Part shown: piece by piece, positions 1 to 8,505 of the stretch | How the letters are laid out: every line of letters starts with the position of its first letter | Numbering within the stretch: position 1 is the first letter of the stretch | Assembly: GCF_049800915.1 (NCBI RefSeq) | Contig: NZ_JBNAFY010000002.1 | Coordinates: 124,001-188,000 of the forward strand | Length of the DNA: 64,000 nt | Direction of reading: 5' to 3' | Source of the DNA: Amaricoccus macauensis_A | Lineage (GTDB): Bacteria > Pseudomonadota > Alphaproteobacteria > Rhodobacterales > Rhodobacteraceae | Notes under the pieces: generated by a model | What the model was told of the DNA's origin: nothing | The model's input: the letters and a program-made list of their open reading frames with translations, nothing else | Databases searched by the model: none | Made by a program: the position numbers and the translations under genes

Positions 1-1
1 C

Positions 2-157
2 GATTGCCTGAAACTCGTCGCGCGCGCGGAGCGCATCCGCCACCTCAGCACCTTGCGCCCGGGGATCCGGTTTCCCGGTCAGGAAATTGAACACGACGCT
101 GAACTCCGTCTCTTGCTTGACTTGGCGCGAGCGGGAGAGTGGGCCGGTTTCGATTAA
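2..157 (+). CDS. C-terminal end of an unidentified protein (partial)
   Basis: An open frame enters from the left edge and stops at TAA 155-157, giving the last 51 residues of a protein ending in ARAGEWAGFD. The third codon positions are strongly GC-rich, as in the recognised genes here, which supports real coding. The tail is charged, rich in Arg and Leu, and matches no family I recognise. The true start lies outside the window. Identity is unknown; the coding call itself is moderately supported. Confidence 0.55.
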   Translation, partial: DCLKLVARAERIRHLSTLRPGIRFPGQEIEHDAELRLLLDLARAGEWAGFD

Positions 158-168
158 GAACGGCTTAA
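154..168. promoter_or_regulatory. CtrA-type site TTAA-N7-TTAA
   Basis: TTAA 154-157, seven bases, TTAA 165-168 is an exact match to the full CtrA box. A near match, TTAA-N7-GTAA, follows at 210-224. Both lie upstream of serS and overlap or follow the end of the preceding gene. CtrA is the master cell-cycle/motility regulator of alphaproteobacteria. Binding is inferred only. Confidence 0.4.
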
Positions 169-227
169 TTCGCGGAAATGCTCGGGTTTTCGGTGGGGGT
201 GCTCAAACCTTAACGGTTCGGTAACAA

Positions 228-270
228 CCATACATACGTTTTCCATATCGATTCCATATCGTTTCCATAC
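228..270 (-). repeat. GTATGG 11-bp-period array A
   Basis: On the plus strand CCATAC/T starts at 228, 243, 254 and 265, with spacings of 15, 11 and 11. Read on the minus strand the units are GTATGGAAACG, ATATGGAATCG, a 15-bp unit starting ATATGG, and a last unit GTATGGTTGTT. The same unit and the same kind of last unit recur at 45817-45855 and 58068-58117. The array is intergenic, about 110 bp before serS. Function unknown. Confidence 0.75.
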
Positions 271-379
271 GGCTTTCGGGGTTCGAATACGGCCCTGCGC
301 GGGCCGCCTCCCGAAAGCTCTTTGATTTCACGCCCCGATCCGGCATAAGCCCCGCGACACCAGAAGCGGGACCTGAAAA

Positions 380-1672
380 ATGCACGATATCCGCGCCATC
401 CGAGAAGCGCCCGAAGCCTTCGATGCCGGCCTCAAGCGGCTCGGGGCCGAGCCCCGTTCGGCCGAGATTCTGGCCATCGACGAATCCCGCCGCGCGAAGA
501 TCGCCGCTTCCGAATCCGCCCTCGCCGAGCGCAATGCCGCCAGCAAGCAGGTCGGCGCCGCCAAGGCGAAGGGGGACGAGGCGGAGTTCCAGCGGCTTCG
601 TGGTCTAGTCACTGAAAAGAAAGCAGAAATCTCTCGTCTGGAAGAAGAGGCCAAGGCCGAGGATGCCCGGCTGAATGACCTTCTGATGACGCTGCCGAAC
701 CTGCCGTTCGACGATGTGCCCGATGGCGAGAGCGAGGAAGACAACGTCGAGATTCATCGTTGGGGAACCCCTCGCGCGTTTTCCTTCAAGCCGCTTGAAC
801 ACTTCGAGATTCCGGGTGCGAAGCCGGGCTTCGATTTTGAAGCCGCGGGCCGTTTGTCGGGCTCCCGTTTCGTCGTTCTCAAGGGCGCGATGATCCGGAT
901 TCACCGCGCGCTCGCCCAGTTCATGATCGATCTCCACGTCGAGGAACACGGGCTTGTGGAGCACTGGACCCCGGTGCTTGTCCGCGACGACGCCATGCTC
1001 GGCACCGGCCAGCTCCCCAAGTTCGCCGAGGATAGCTACCGCACCACCAACGGCTGGTGGCTCATCCCCACCTCCGAAGTGACGATGACCAACCTCGTAG
1101 CGGGCCAGATCCTGGATGCATCCCAGCTTCCCATGCGCATGACCGCACACACCCAGTGCTTCCGTTCCGAGGCCGGGTCGGCGGGCAAGGATGTTTCGGG
1201 CATCCTGCGCCAGCACCAGTTCGAGAAAGTCGAGATGGTCTCGGTCACGAAGCCGGACGAGAGCCGCGCCGAGCAGGAGCGGATGACGTCCTGCGCCCAG
1301 AATGTGCTCGAAAAACTGGAGCTTCCCTATCGCACCATCGTGCTCTGCACTGGCGACATGGGGTTTGGCGCACGTCGCACTCATGACATCGAGGTCTGGC
1401 TGCCGGGGCAGGATACCTATCGCGAGATCAGCTCGGTCTCGGTTTGCGGCGACTTCCAGGCGCGCCGGATGAACGCCCGTTTCCGCCCCGAGGAGGGAGC
1501 GAAGCCGGAGTTCGTCCATACGCTCAATGGTTCCGGTGTGGCGGTCGGACGCTGTCTGATCGCGGTGCTGGAGAATGGCCAGCAGGAAGACGGGTCGATT
1601 TCGCTGCCCGAAGCCCTCCATCCTTACCTGCGAGGCAAGACGCGCGTCACACCTGAGGGCGAACTGGTTTAG
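380..1672 (+). CDS. serS: Seryl-tRNA synthetase
   Basis: This 430-residue cytosolic class II aminoacyl-tRNA synthetase charges tRNA-Ser (and tRNA-Sec where present). The first ~110 residues are the charged, Ala/Glu-rich region that forms the antiparallel coiled-coil arm. The TSEVTMTNL segment near residue 231, motif 2 (FRSEAGSAGKDVSGILRQHQ, ~260-280) and motif 3 (NGSGVAVGRCLIAVLENGQ, ~383-401) are all present. Length is normal for bacterial SerRS. The start ATG at 380 gives the usual MHDIRAIRE opening. In related genomes serS often follows tatABC; here the upstream gene is not identifiable. Confidence 0.97.
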   Translation: MHDIRAIREAPEAFDAGLKRLGAEPRSAEILAIDESRRAKIAASESALAERNAASKQVGAAKAKGDEAEFQRLRGLVTEKKAEISRLEEEAKAEDARLNDLLMTLPNLPFDDVPDGESEEDNVEIHRWGTPRAFSFKPLEHFEIPGAKPGFDFEAAGRLSGSRFVVLKGAMIRIHRALAQFMIDLHVEEHGLVEHWTPVLVRDDAMLGTGQLPKFAEDSYRTTNGWWLIPTSEVTMTNLVAGQILDASQLPMRMTAHTQCFRSEAGSAGKDVSGILRQHQFEKVEMVSVTKPDESRAEQERMTSCAQNVLEKLELPYRTIVLCTGDMGFGARRTHDIEVWLPGQDTYREISSVSVCGDFQARRMNARFRPEEGAKPEFVHTLNGSGVAVGRCLIAVLENGQQEDGSISLPEALHPYLRGKTRVTPEGELV

Positions 1673-1703
1673 CGTTAAACGACCTGCGACCTTCCTAAAT
1701 GGT

Positions 1704-2792
1704 TCAGGTCTGGTCGGCAAGCTTCACGAGGTGGTTGTCCCAGGCCACCTCGGCCCGCACAGGCGCCGGGTTTTCTTCCCGGTTTCCGATAATCTGGCAA
1801 CCGCCCAGCCCGTCGGTGGCGAGGAAGCCATCCGGATGTGCAGCGATCCCGCAGACATCGCGTTGAGCTAAAGCCTGTTCGAGTTGTCCGCTGGAAACGC
1901 CGTAAATATGGGACGTCCCGCCGCGTGGTGAGGTGATGCCGACCTGCGTGCCGTCGCCCGAGAACGCGACCGAGCCGGCATAGCCGCGCATCCGAGCCTG
2001 AACGGGCCCGGCATCGAGGACGCGCGCCTTTTCCCCTTGTCGGTGAAGGCCCAGCAGCGGCGGCGCGACCGCCAGATCACCCTCCCACTGCATGGCAAAG
2101 GCCACGAGCCCCTCTTCCAGAACCGCGAGATGCCGGATCGAGTTCCGGTGCAGTTCCTCATCGATCTCGATCTGTTCCAGAACGTGTCCGTCGCTGTCCA
2201 CGTAGGAAAGGTTGGGTCGCATCGTATCGAGATTGAGCTTTGCGCGACCCGTGTCGGGGTGAGTCCGGATCCCGCCATTGGCGATCGCCATGACATCGGT
2301 CCCCGGTAGCCTGACGATATCATGGGGACCGACACCACCTGAGGCGAAATCCCCGATCCGCCGGTACCCTGCGGAGGCATCCCAGACTCCGATGCGCCCG
2401 AACCCTTCGTCGTAGAGGTTCTCCGCCGTGAAGAGCCGCGACCCATCTGCGGAGAAACAGCCATGACCGTAGAAATGTCGCCCCTCCGGTGCATCGAGCC
2501 TCTGGTGAACCGCACCGGAAATGCAATCGAGCACGATGGCGAAGGTGCCGGGCCGCCTGGCGAAGGCCACTGCCTCCGGCCGGACAGGGTGGGCTGCGGC
2601 GGCATGTCCGCGGGTCGGCAACGGCAGGGAGAAGATCTCCGTGCCGGATACCGTGAGGCCATAGAGCCTGAACTCTCCGTCAGGCCGCTTCGCTGCGGCG
2701 AGATAGGCCGGGCTTCCGGCATCCGCCCATCCAAGTGCGGGCAGGGCTGTGGCCGCCATGAGGGATTTGAGAAAGCCGCGCCGCGTCGCCAA
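1704..2792 (-). CDS. DUF1513 family Tat-exported protein
   Basis: This 362-residue protein begins with a twin-arginine signal (RRGFLK at residues 4-9, then a short hydrophobic run ending ALGWADA), so it should be exported folded to the periplasm. The body is a repeat-rich, probably beta-propeller fold (repeated motifs such as GHGCFSADGSRLFTAEN and GGVGPHDIVRLPG) typical of DUF1513. It is the last gene of the minus-strand iron cluster, two bases after the second imelysin gene. DUF1513 proteins typically sit beside imelysin and DUF1111 di-heme proteins in iron-regulated operons. The biochemical role is not established. Confidence 0.85.
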   Translation of the reverse strand: MATRRGFLKSLMAATALPALGWADAGSPAYLAAAKRPDGEFRLYGLTVSGTEIFSLPLPTRGHAAAAHPVRPEAVAFARRPGTFAIVLDCISGAVHQRLDAPEGRHFYGHGCFSADGSRLFTAENLYDEGFGRIGVWDASAGYRRIGDFASGGVGPHDIVRLPGTDVMAIANGGIRTHPDTGRAKLNLDTMRPNLSYVDSDGHVLEQIEIDEELHRNSIRHLAVLEEGLVAFAMQWEGDLAVAPPLLGLHRQGEKARVLDAGPVQARMRGYAGSVAFSGDGTQVGITSPRGGTSHIYGVSSGQLEQALAQRDVCGIAAHPDGFLATDGLGGCQIIGNREENPAPVRAEVAWDNHLVKLADQT

Positions 2793-2794
2793 GA

Positions 2795-3811
2795 TCAGTC
2801 TCCATCCATCGAGTTGAAACCTTCGCTCACCCCCAGAGCCGGGCCGATCACAGTCCGGACGGTGTCGCGCAGGCTCTGAACCGATTGTTGCAGAACCTCC
2901 ACGCGGAGGCGGCCGGTCGGGTCCGTGACATTGGCGAAGACCGGATCGTCGAGTTCATCTGCCTCTTCAAGCGCGCTCGCAATGGCGGCGCCGATCTGCA
3001 TGCGATCCTCTTCCGGTAGATTGCTGGCCAGGGTGCGTGCAAGCGTTCCTGTGGCTTCGATGGAAAGAGTGACATTGCGCAGCGACCGCCCGGAGCGCCA
3101 AGCCTCGGCGCGTTTGGGGCGAGGACGCTCGATGGAGCCGATGGGGCGCCCAAGCCGCTGGTCCGACGTGAATTCCAGTCCCGACAATACCGCGCTGTAG
3201 AGTTCCTGAACCGCTTCCATCTCGTTGAAGTAGATCGGATTCTCCGGACCCGGCGTCGTGATGATCTCTGCGTAGGCCGGGTCCCAGGCCTTGGAAAGAT
3301 CGGCGGCAGTCAGGGCGAGGTCGTGTGCAATGGCACGGGTAAGTTTGCAGGCATAGTCCGGGTTCCGGGCTGAGAAACTCTCCTCATAGAGCATCATCTC
3401 GAGCGCGAAGAATCCCCGTGCCGCGACCGAGACCGCCTTGTAGCCGTTCTTGTCATCAACGATCGCATCTTCATCAGCGATCATGCCCGCGAGGGTTTTG
3501 ACCGTCGCGCCTCTGCTGTCAGGCCAGAAGGCGAGTGCAAAGGCGCGATTGTCCTCTTCGCTCGGTCCGAACCGCAGATGCGCAACCCCCATCCACGCGT
3601 CGAATGCCTTGTTGTAGGCCTTACGCAAGTTGGCAGAGGTCGGCGTGCAATCCCTAGCTGCGACCGCGTCGAGCGCGGCCGCTTCGCCCGCGAGTGTCCG
3701 GTAGCCGGGCAGGATTTGAACCTCCACGGCCTCCCTGACGATTGCCGCTTCCTGCTGTGCGGCGAGCGGAAGGGGCCAGAGCAGGGAGAGGGCGAAGAGG
3801 AGGCGTTTCAT
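2795..3811 (-). CDS. Imelysin-family periplasmic protein (degenerate GxHxxE motif)
   Basis: This 338-residue protein has an N-terminal Sec signal (MKRLLFALSLLWPLPLAAQ) and an all-helical imelysin/peptidase M75-like body. Imelysins are surface or periplasmic proteins linked to iron uptake. The family motif GxHxxE appears as GFFALE near residue 134, so the His is missing. The paralogue at 5834-7096 keeps it. The start codon directly abuts the stop of the di-heme protein gene, implying co-translation. Divergence suggests a partner or structural role rather than metal binding, but this is inference. Confidence 0.85.
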   Translation of the reverse strand: MKRLLFALSLLWPLPLAAQQEAAIVREAVEVQILPGYRTLAGEAAALDAVAARDCTPTSANLRKAYNKAFDAWMGVAHLRFGPSEEDNRAFALAFWPDSRGATVKTLAGMIADEDAIVDDKNGYKAVSVAARGFFALEMMLYEESFSARNPDYACKLTRAIAHDLALTAADLSKAWDPAYAEIITTPGPENPIYFNEMEAVQELYSAVLSGLEFTSDQRLGRPIGSIERPRPKRAEAWRSGRSLRNVTLSIEATGTLARTLASNLPEEDRMQIGAAIASALEEADELDDPVFANVTDPTGRLRVEVLQQSVQSLRDTVRTVIGPALGVSEGFNSMDGD

Positions 3812-5341
3812 TCAGAGACTTTCCAGAAAGGCGATCAACGCGTGACGGTCAGCTGCGGGCATTTTCACCACTGTTTGCCGCGCGGCCTCCGCTTCACCAC
3901 CATGCCACAGAACCGCTTCGAGAAGCGAGCGTGCCCGTCCGTCATGGAGGAAGTAGGTGTGACCGCTAACCTCTCGGGTAAGGCCGATCCCCCAAAGCGG
4001 CGGCGTGCGCCATTCACGTCCATTTGCGCGGGCTTCGGGGCGATTGTCCGCCAGACCCTCGCCCATGTCGTGGAGCAGCATGTCGGTATAGGGCCAGATC
4101 AGCTGGAAGCTCTGTTCGGGTTGATCCGAGAGCCGGTGGGTGACGAATTTCGGATTGTGACAGGCTGTGCAGCCGGTTTCATAGAACACCTGCTTGCCCC
4201 GGAGCACGATCGGGTCGTCAAAGTCTCGGCGGCGCGGCACGGCAAGATTGCGGGAGTAGAACGTGACGAGATCTAGCCCTTCGCTGTCGATCTCAAGATC
4301 CTCGTAGGCTTCGGAGGCACCATCCGGGGCCTTGCGGCATTCGTCCTGAAGCGCCGAGCATTCCCCCCAGCCTGATGGGTTCACGGGGTTGGAAATGCCG
4401 ATATCCCCGGCAAAGGCATCGGCCGATTGCTGGCGAATTGTCGGGGTGCCTGCCTTAAGGCCGAACCGGCCCAGCATCGGGCGATCGAACTCCTTTGACC
4501 AGACGATGTTGGCGCGGCCGGAAATGCCGTCGCCATCCGCATCGTCCGGGTCGGCCAGCGCAAGAATGTCCTCGGACGGAATGGCTTCAAGGTGGCCGAG
4601 GCCGATCATCTGCGGAGCGATGCGCGGCGAGAGCATGGCATCGGGGTGGGGTGGGCCATATCCCAGATCGCCAAGCGCATAGCTGGGCCGGCGCAGGTGC
4701 GCGACCTCGCCGCCCGATAGCGGCACCTCGAACTCCTCGTAGGTGATTTTCATCTGCGCCTCGGCAGCTATGCCGGGAAGGGCGGAATCCTGAATCTGCG
4801 TGCCATAGGCCGGATCGGGGACGGCCGAGATGTAGTCCTCGATCTCCTCGATCACGTCTTCCGGCCCGCCCGGCACCGAAATGCGCAGGAACATGGAAAT
4901 GGGGTTGTCCTCGGGGCCTTCCGGCGGATGACCGCGGCCATCCTTGAGATGGCAGCGTTGACAGGACCGGGCATTGTAGAGCGGTCCAAGTCCGTCCGAG
5001 GCCTGCGTGGAAGAGGGGGCCGAGACCCAGAGCTTCTTGAAGAGCCCGTTCCCGACCTTGAAGTCCAGTTCCTTTTCGAAGCTCATGTTTGCGGAGGACT
5101 GGGAAAATGCATCGCCGTTCACCATTGCATTCGAGGTCGCCGCTCCGCCGGGCAGGGCCTCGTAGGCTTCGGGTGCGGTGAAGTCGATGGTGGGGGCGGT
5201 GACTGCCTTGATCCTTGCCTGTTCCTCCGGCGTGCGGGGGATGAACTCGAGCGGCGAACTTGGCAGATCCTGCGATGCCGGCCAGGCGGCCGGGGCAATA
5301 AGAGCAAGGCCCGCAAGGGCGGAGAGGCAGATCTGACGCAT
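3812..5341 (-). CDS. Di-heme c-type oxidoreductase (DUF1111, thiol-oxidoreductase-like)
   Basis: The protein is 509 residues from the ATG at 5341, which gives a clean signal peptide (MRQICLSALAGLALIAPAAW); an upstream in-frame start at 5404 would hide it. Two CxxCH heme motifs are present, CQRCHLKDGRG in the first half and CTACHNPKF in the second, with a calcium-like DPDDADGDG stretch between. This is the COG3488/DUF1111 layout, distantly related to MauG and di-heme peroxidases. It acts in the periplasm. Between two imelysin genes it probably handles iron redox chemistry during uptake; the substrate is unknown. Confidence 0.88.
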   Translation of the reverse strand: MRQICLSALAGLALIAPAAWPASQDLPSSPLEFIPRTPEEQARIKAVTAPTIDFTAPEAYEALPGGAATSNAMVNGDAFSQSSANMSFEKELDFKVGNGLFKKLWVSAPSSTQASDGLGPLYNARSCQRCHLKDGRGHPPEGPEDNPISMFLRISVPGGPEDVIEEIEDYISAVPDPAYGTQIQDSALPGIAAEAQMKITYEEFEVPLSGGEVAHLRRPSYALGDLGYGPPHPDAMLSPRIAPQMIGLGHLEAIPSEDILALADPDDADGDGISGRANIVWSKEFDRPMLGRFGLKAGTPTIRQQSADAFAGDIGISNPVNPSGWGECSALQDECRKAPDGASEAYEDLEIDSEGLDLVTFYSRNLAVPRRRDFDDPIVLRGKQVFYETGCTACHNPKFVTHRLSDQPEQSFQLIWPYTDMLLHDMGEGLADNRPEARANGREWRTPPLWGIGLTREVSGHTYFLHDGRARSLLEAVLWHGGEAEAARQTVVKMPAADRHALIAFLESL

Positions 5342-5465
5342 GGCGAATGCTTCTATGTCCGGTGGGGGCAGCCTGCAATGCAACAGAATGCGATCCGGCT
5401 GCACCCGTTCCGGATCAGGACATCAGCGGATCCCGAGACATCTGCGAGCGGCAAGAGTGAGCGGC

Positions 5466-5735
5466 TCAGTCAGACCGGTCGCCCCGATGCACCCGCAGTT
5501 TCGGAAGTTTCTGCGGATAGCGGAGATCGGGCGAATCGCCGGGAACGGCCAGGTTGTCGTTCGATTTCATGGTTGAAACGAACAGCTTCACGCAGCCGCC
5601 GCATTCAGCGCTCTTTCCCAGGGCGTGGTAGATCTTGCCTGGTGTGATGACCACATGGGGGTCTGATGCTCGCATCCAGTCGATGGCGGCATCGATGTCG
5701 CGGTCGGTGATATTGGCACAGTGACAGATCTTCAT
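5466..5735 (-). CDS. BFD-like [2Fe-2S]-binding protein
   Basis: This 89-residue protein opens MKICHCANITDRDIDAAI and has four cysteines at 4, 6, 45 and 48 (CxC and CGGC), the ligand set of bacterioferritin-associated ferredoxin (BFD) domains. BFD reduces bacterioferritin cores to release iron. There is no signal peptide, so it is cytosolic, unlike its periplasmic operon neighbours. The C-terminal ~30 residues are charged and look disordered. It lies 124 bases upstream of the di-heme gene and may be co-transcribed. Confidence 0.8.
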   Translation of the reverse strand: MKICHCANITDRDIDAAIDWMRASDPHVVITPGKIYHALGKSAECGGCVKLFVSTMKSNDNLAVPGDSPDLRYPQKLPKLRVHRGDRSD

Positions 5736-5796
5736 CGGTGTCTCGGATCCCCTATCCTAGGGCCAGTCTTCCGGGCGGGTCTCGTGTCAGAGTCGT

Positions 5797-5820
5797 GAGC
5801 CGGGCCGTCGGGCCCGGCTC
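5797..5820 (-). terminator. Intergenic hairpin after imelysin gene
   Basis: A 9-bp perfect stem GAGCCGGGC/GCCCGGCTC with a 6-base loop lies 14 bases past the imelysin stop (minus strand). There is no T-tract, so it may be a processing or attenuation hairpin within the operon rather than a true terminator. Confidence 0.4.
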
Positions 5821-5833
5821 GGGCAGGGCGGTC

Positions 5834-7096
5834 CTACTGGAAAACCGCCTCGGGGTTGTCGAGGCTGTCGGAGCCCTCGAACTCGATCGCGTCGAGTTGA
5901 AGGGCGGTCACGGCTCGCTCGATGGATTGGGTCTGCTGGACAAGGGCTTCGATGCCCCCCATCACCACGGCTTCCCCGGCGGCATTGTCGCGGGCCAGCA
6001 TCTGGTCGTAGGACATGCCCGATTCGGCGACCGACTTGATACGGCCAAGCGCAATGACGGTCGCGTCCAGGTCAGCCTTAAGGGCAGTGTCCGCTTCCGG
6101 ATCGGTTTCGGTCACCAGATCCGAAACAGAGGGGCCGGAAACCAGGCTGCCATCAATGCGGGTATATTCCCCGAGATAGACGTTCCGGATGCCGAGGCCA
6201 TCGTAGTAGTGGCTGTTGTGTGTGTTGTCCGAGAAGCAGTCATGCTCTTCCTCGGGATCGTTCAGCATAAGTCCGAGACGCATCCGCTCACCGGCTTGCT
6301 CGCCGTAGGAAAGCGAGCCCATTCCAGTGAGAATGGCCGAGATCCCGGCGTTCTCGTCTTCCATCAAGCTCGTGCGTGCTTCGCCTTCGGCACTCCACTG
6401 GGCCGTCATCCACTCTAAGTCCGAAATCAGGAGGTCAATCGCGGCCTTGAGGTATTCCGCGCGCCGCTCGCAGTTGTCGTTGGTGCAATCCTCGCCCTGA
6501 GCGTAGTCGGTCCAGGGCCGTTCACCGGCACCCGGGCCAGTTCCGTTCAGATCCTGACCCCAGAGCAGGAACTCGATGGCATGATAGCCGGTGGCAACGT
6601 TTGCCTCGACCTCGTCGGCCTCATGCAGTGTCTCGGACAGAAGCTCCGGGGTGATGGACGAAGCATCGATCTCTTCGCCGGAGAGCGTGAAGGTCGGGTT
6701 CGCGACAACATTGATTGCCGCAAGCGCGTTCTCGTCGGTCGGTCCGCCATAGGAGGCGTCGACATAGTCGATCAGGCCCTCGTCAAGCGGCCAGGCGTTC
6801 ACCTTGCCTTCCCAGTCGTCGACGATGGCATTCCCGAACCGGAAGACTTCCGTCTGCTGATAGGGGACCCGCGCCGCGAGCCACGCGTCCTTTGCCGCCT
6901 GAAGCGCTTCCGCCGAAGGCGACGTGATCAGCACATCCACCGCCTCACCGAGCCGTTCTGCCGTCGCCAGACTGTCGGCATAGCCCGCTTCGGCGATATC
7001 GGCATAGGTCGAAAGCACCTCTGCCTTCTCGGCCGCATGAACCGGGCCAAAACCGGCGGCGCTGATTGCGGCGCTGGCAAGGAGAAGTTTCTTCAT
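5834..7096 (-). CDS. Imelysin family protein (IrpA-like)
   Basis: This 420-residue exported protein has a signal peptide (MKKLLLASAAISAAGFGPVHAA) and a full imelysin domain. The hallmark GYHAIEFLLWGQDL (GxHxxE) is near residue 171. Other family signatures include PYQQTEVFRFGN and WPLDEGLIDYVD. It resembles the cyanobacterial iron-regulated IrpA and Pseudomonas imelysins. The cell location should be periplasmic. It follows hemP by 45 bases and is probably the first large gene of the iron operon, with regulation expected through iron (palindrome at 7424). Confidence 0.92.
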   Translation of the reverse strand: MKKLLLASAAISAAGFGPVHAAEKAEVLSTYADIAEAGYADSLATAERLGEAVDVLITSPSAEALQAAKDAWLAARVPYQQTEVFRFGNAIVDDWEGKVNAWPLDEGLIDYVDASYGGPTDENALAAINVVANPTFTLSGEEIDASSITPELLSETLHEADEVEANVATGYHAIEFLLWGQDLNGTGPGAGERPWTDYAQGEDCTNDNCERRAEYLKAAIDLLISDLEWMTAQWSAEGEARTSLMEDENAGISAILTGMGSLSYGEQAGERMRLGLMLNDPEEEHDCFSDNTHNSHYYDGLGIRNVYLGEYTRIDGSLVSGPSVSDLVTETDPEADTALKADLDATVIALGRIKSVAESGMSYDQMLARDNAAGEAVVMGGIEALVQQTQSIERAVTALQLDAIEFEGSDSLDNPEAVFQ

Positions 7097-7141
7097 GGAT
7101 CGTCCTTTCGTCGGTGATGTTCCGAAGGCCCGCCACCGGGG

Positions 7142-7351
7142 CTACTTCGTGAGGATCAGTTTTCCTGTCCGGGTGATGCGCAATACGTAGCTCTGACCGT
7201 CGAGTACGATCGTCGCGGTGTTGCCGCCATCAGTGAGCCTGCGTGCATCATGCTTGGGGCCATCCCCGGCTCTGTCGTCTTCGATCCGCCCGGATGTGGT
7301 ATCGATCATGCCGACGTCAGGGTTCGACTGGTCGCTCGAACTGGCATACAT
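7142..7351 (-). CDS. hemP: Hemin uptake protein HemP
   Basis: This small cytosolic protein ends SYVLRITRTGKLILTK, the strongly conserved HemP tail. I chose ATG 7351 (69 residues) because GGAG sits six bases upstream; an alternative upstream start at 7381 adds ten residues. HemP is a regulator/accessory of heme uptake and in Burkholderia a transcriptional activator of hemA-type receptor genes. Here no hmu genes are adjacent; it heads the imelysin cluster instead. Confidence 0.88.
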   Translation of the reverse strand: MYASSSDQSNPDVGMIDTTSGRIEDDRAGDGPKHDARRLTDGGNTATIVLDGQSYVLRITRTGKLILTK

Positions 7352-7423
7352 TACTCGCTCCGAAAACAGGACCCGCGCCACCTTCTCGCGGAGTGTTTCA
7401 AGAGTTTCTGACTCATTTGGTTT

Positions 7424-7437
7424 GGAATTGCAATTCC
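7424..7437. promoter_or_regulatory. Perfect 14-bp palindrome upstream of hemP
   Basis: GGAATTGCAATTCC is a perfect inverted repeat about 70 bp upstream of the hemP start and 140 bp before the divergent EAL gene. With its flanks (TTT before, GAC after) it loosely resembles the Irr iron-control element pattern of two GAA/TTC arms. An iron-responsive operator is a reasonable inference, not shown. Confidence 0.45.
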
Positions 7438-7579
7438 GACTTTTTTTCTTGGATATGAGTTTTCACCCGTCGAGGGGCGGATTCCGGGTCGAAATGTCGA
7501 CAGTTTACGAACATTTAAAGAACATCATAGTATGTCCATGCAATATACGGTACACGCAACTTTGCACGGGAGGGGGCAG

Positions 7580-8449
7580 ATGGGACTGAGGCCGAGGGTC
7601 GATCCGTATCACTTGCTGCAGCAGGCCGAGCCGAAACCCGATGCGGGTTCTACAGGTCGGCTTGAGGCCAAGGCCCGACTGCGGTTCACCGTGGCTCAGG
7701 CGCTTGCTCAGGATCGGCTGATCTTCCGGTTTCAGCCGGTTGCCAGCACCGCCAACCTGACGTTCGCGGCATTCCACGAAATGGTGGCTCTTGTCCGACT
7801 TGCGGACGGTCAGGTGGTGCCGGTCGATACCTTCAAGTCGGCCATCGAAGGCACGGAGATTGGCCGGACGGTCGATCGCTTCGCCCTGCGCCGCGCATTG
7901 CGGATTCTCGAGGAAACGCCAGACCTCCGGCTCGCCGTCGACGTTTCACCCCTCTCCATGGGGGATGCGGAATGGATGGACATGCTGGCGGACTTTCATG
8001 CGCGATGCCCGAATGCCTGCGGTCGGCTGATTCTGGAGATCGGTGAGGATGCAGCGGTACGCGACGCGGACCTCGTCAACGATTTCGCGCGCCATGTCCG
8101 CGAGATGGGGCCCGCCTTCGCGCTAGACAATTTCGGCTCCGGCGCGACGGGATTCGCACATTTTCGCGCCTTCCGCTTCGACATGGTCAAGATCGGCGCG
8201 GCCTTTTGTCGCGATGTTCACAAGTGCGCGGACACGCGGGTGCTGCTTGAATGCCTCCAGCGACTGGCGCTTCAATTCGAGATGTTCAGCGTGGCGCAGG
8301 GTGTCGAATGCGAAGCGGATGCCGCCTGGCTTTGCGATGCAGGAATCGACTGCATCCAGGGGCCGTATTTCGGGAAACCTTCCGCACGACCGAAGAAACC
8401 GGCCTGCCCGCTGTCGTCAGGCGGTGAACGGCAGGACCGCAGCGCCTGA
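7580..8449 (+). CDS. Degenerate EAL-domain protein
   Basis: The protein is 289 residues from ATG 7580, which is preceded by GGAGGGGG; an upstream ATG at 7532 lacks such a site. It has the EAL (c-di-GMP phosphodiesterase) fold throughout, but catalytic motifs are altered. The EAL tripeptide region reads FHEMVALVR. The usual N of the NxS strand is replaced (VDVSPLSM), DDFGTG reads LDNFGSG near residue 182, and the K-I-D motif reads MVKIGAAF. Only the final AQGVECEADAAWL and QGPYFGKP segments look normal. It is therefore probably a catalytically inactive c-di-GMP or protein-binding regulator. Confidence 0.8.
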   Translation: MGLRPRVDPYHLLQQAEPKPDAGSTGRLEAKARLRFTVAQALAQDRLIFRFQPVASTANLTFAAFHEMVALVRLADGQVVPVDTFKSAIEGTEIGRTVDRFALRRALRILEETPDLRLAVDVSPLSMGDAEWMDMLADFHARCPNACGRLILEIGEDAAVRDADLVNDFARHVREMGPAFALDNFGSGATGFAHFRAFRFDMVKIGAAFCRDVHKCADTRVLLECLQRLALQFEMFSVAQGVECEADAAWLCDAGIDCIQGPYFGKPSARPKKPACPLSSGGERQDRSA

Positions 8450-8456
8450 TGATCCC

Positions 8457-8479
8457 GCAGGGCACGTCCGGCGCCCTGC
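8457..8479. terminator. Possible hairpin between convergent EAL and phaR genes
   Basis: A 7-bp stem GCAGGGC/GCCCTGC with a 9-base loop lies in the 56-bp gap between the convergent genes, followed by a weak T-run (TGGTTTCT). It could end the EAL transcript. The stem is short and the call is weak. Confidence 0.3.
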
Positions 8480-8505
8480 CTGGTTTCTGAGCGCTCGTCC
8501 CGGCG

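Noticed and set aside
228..270. DnaA boxes or a replication origin near the left edge
   Set aside because: The repeat core GTATGG does not match TTATCCACA, no AT-rich unwinding region is present and the same arrays occur at two other sites.
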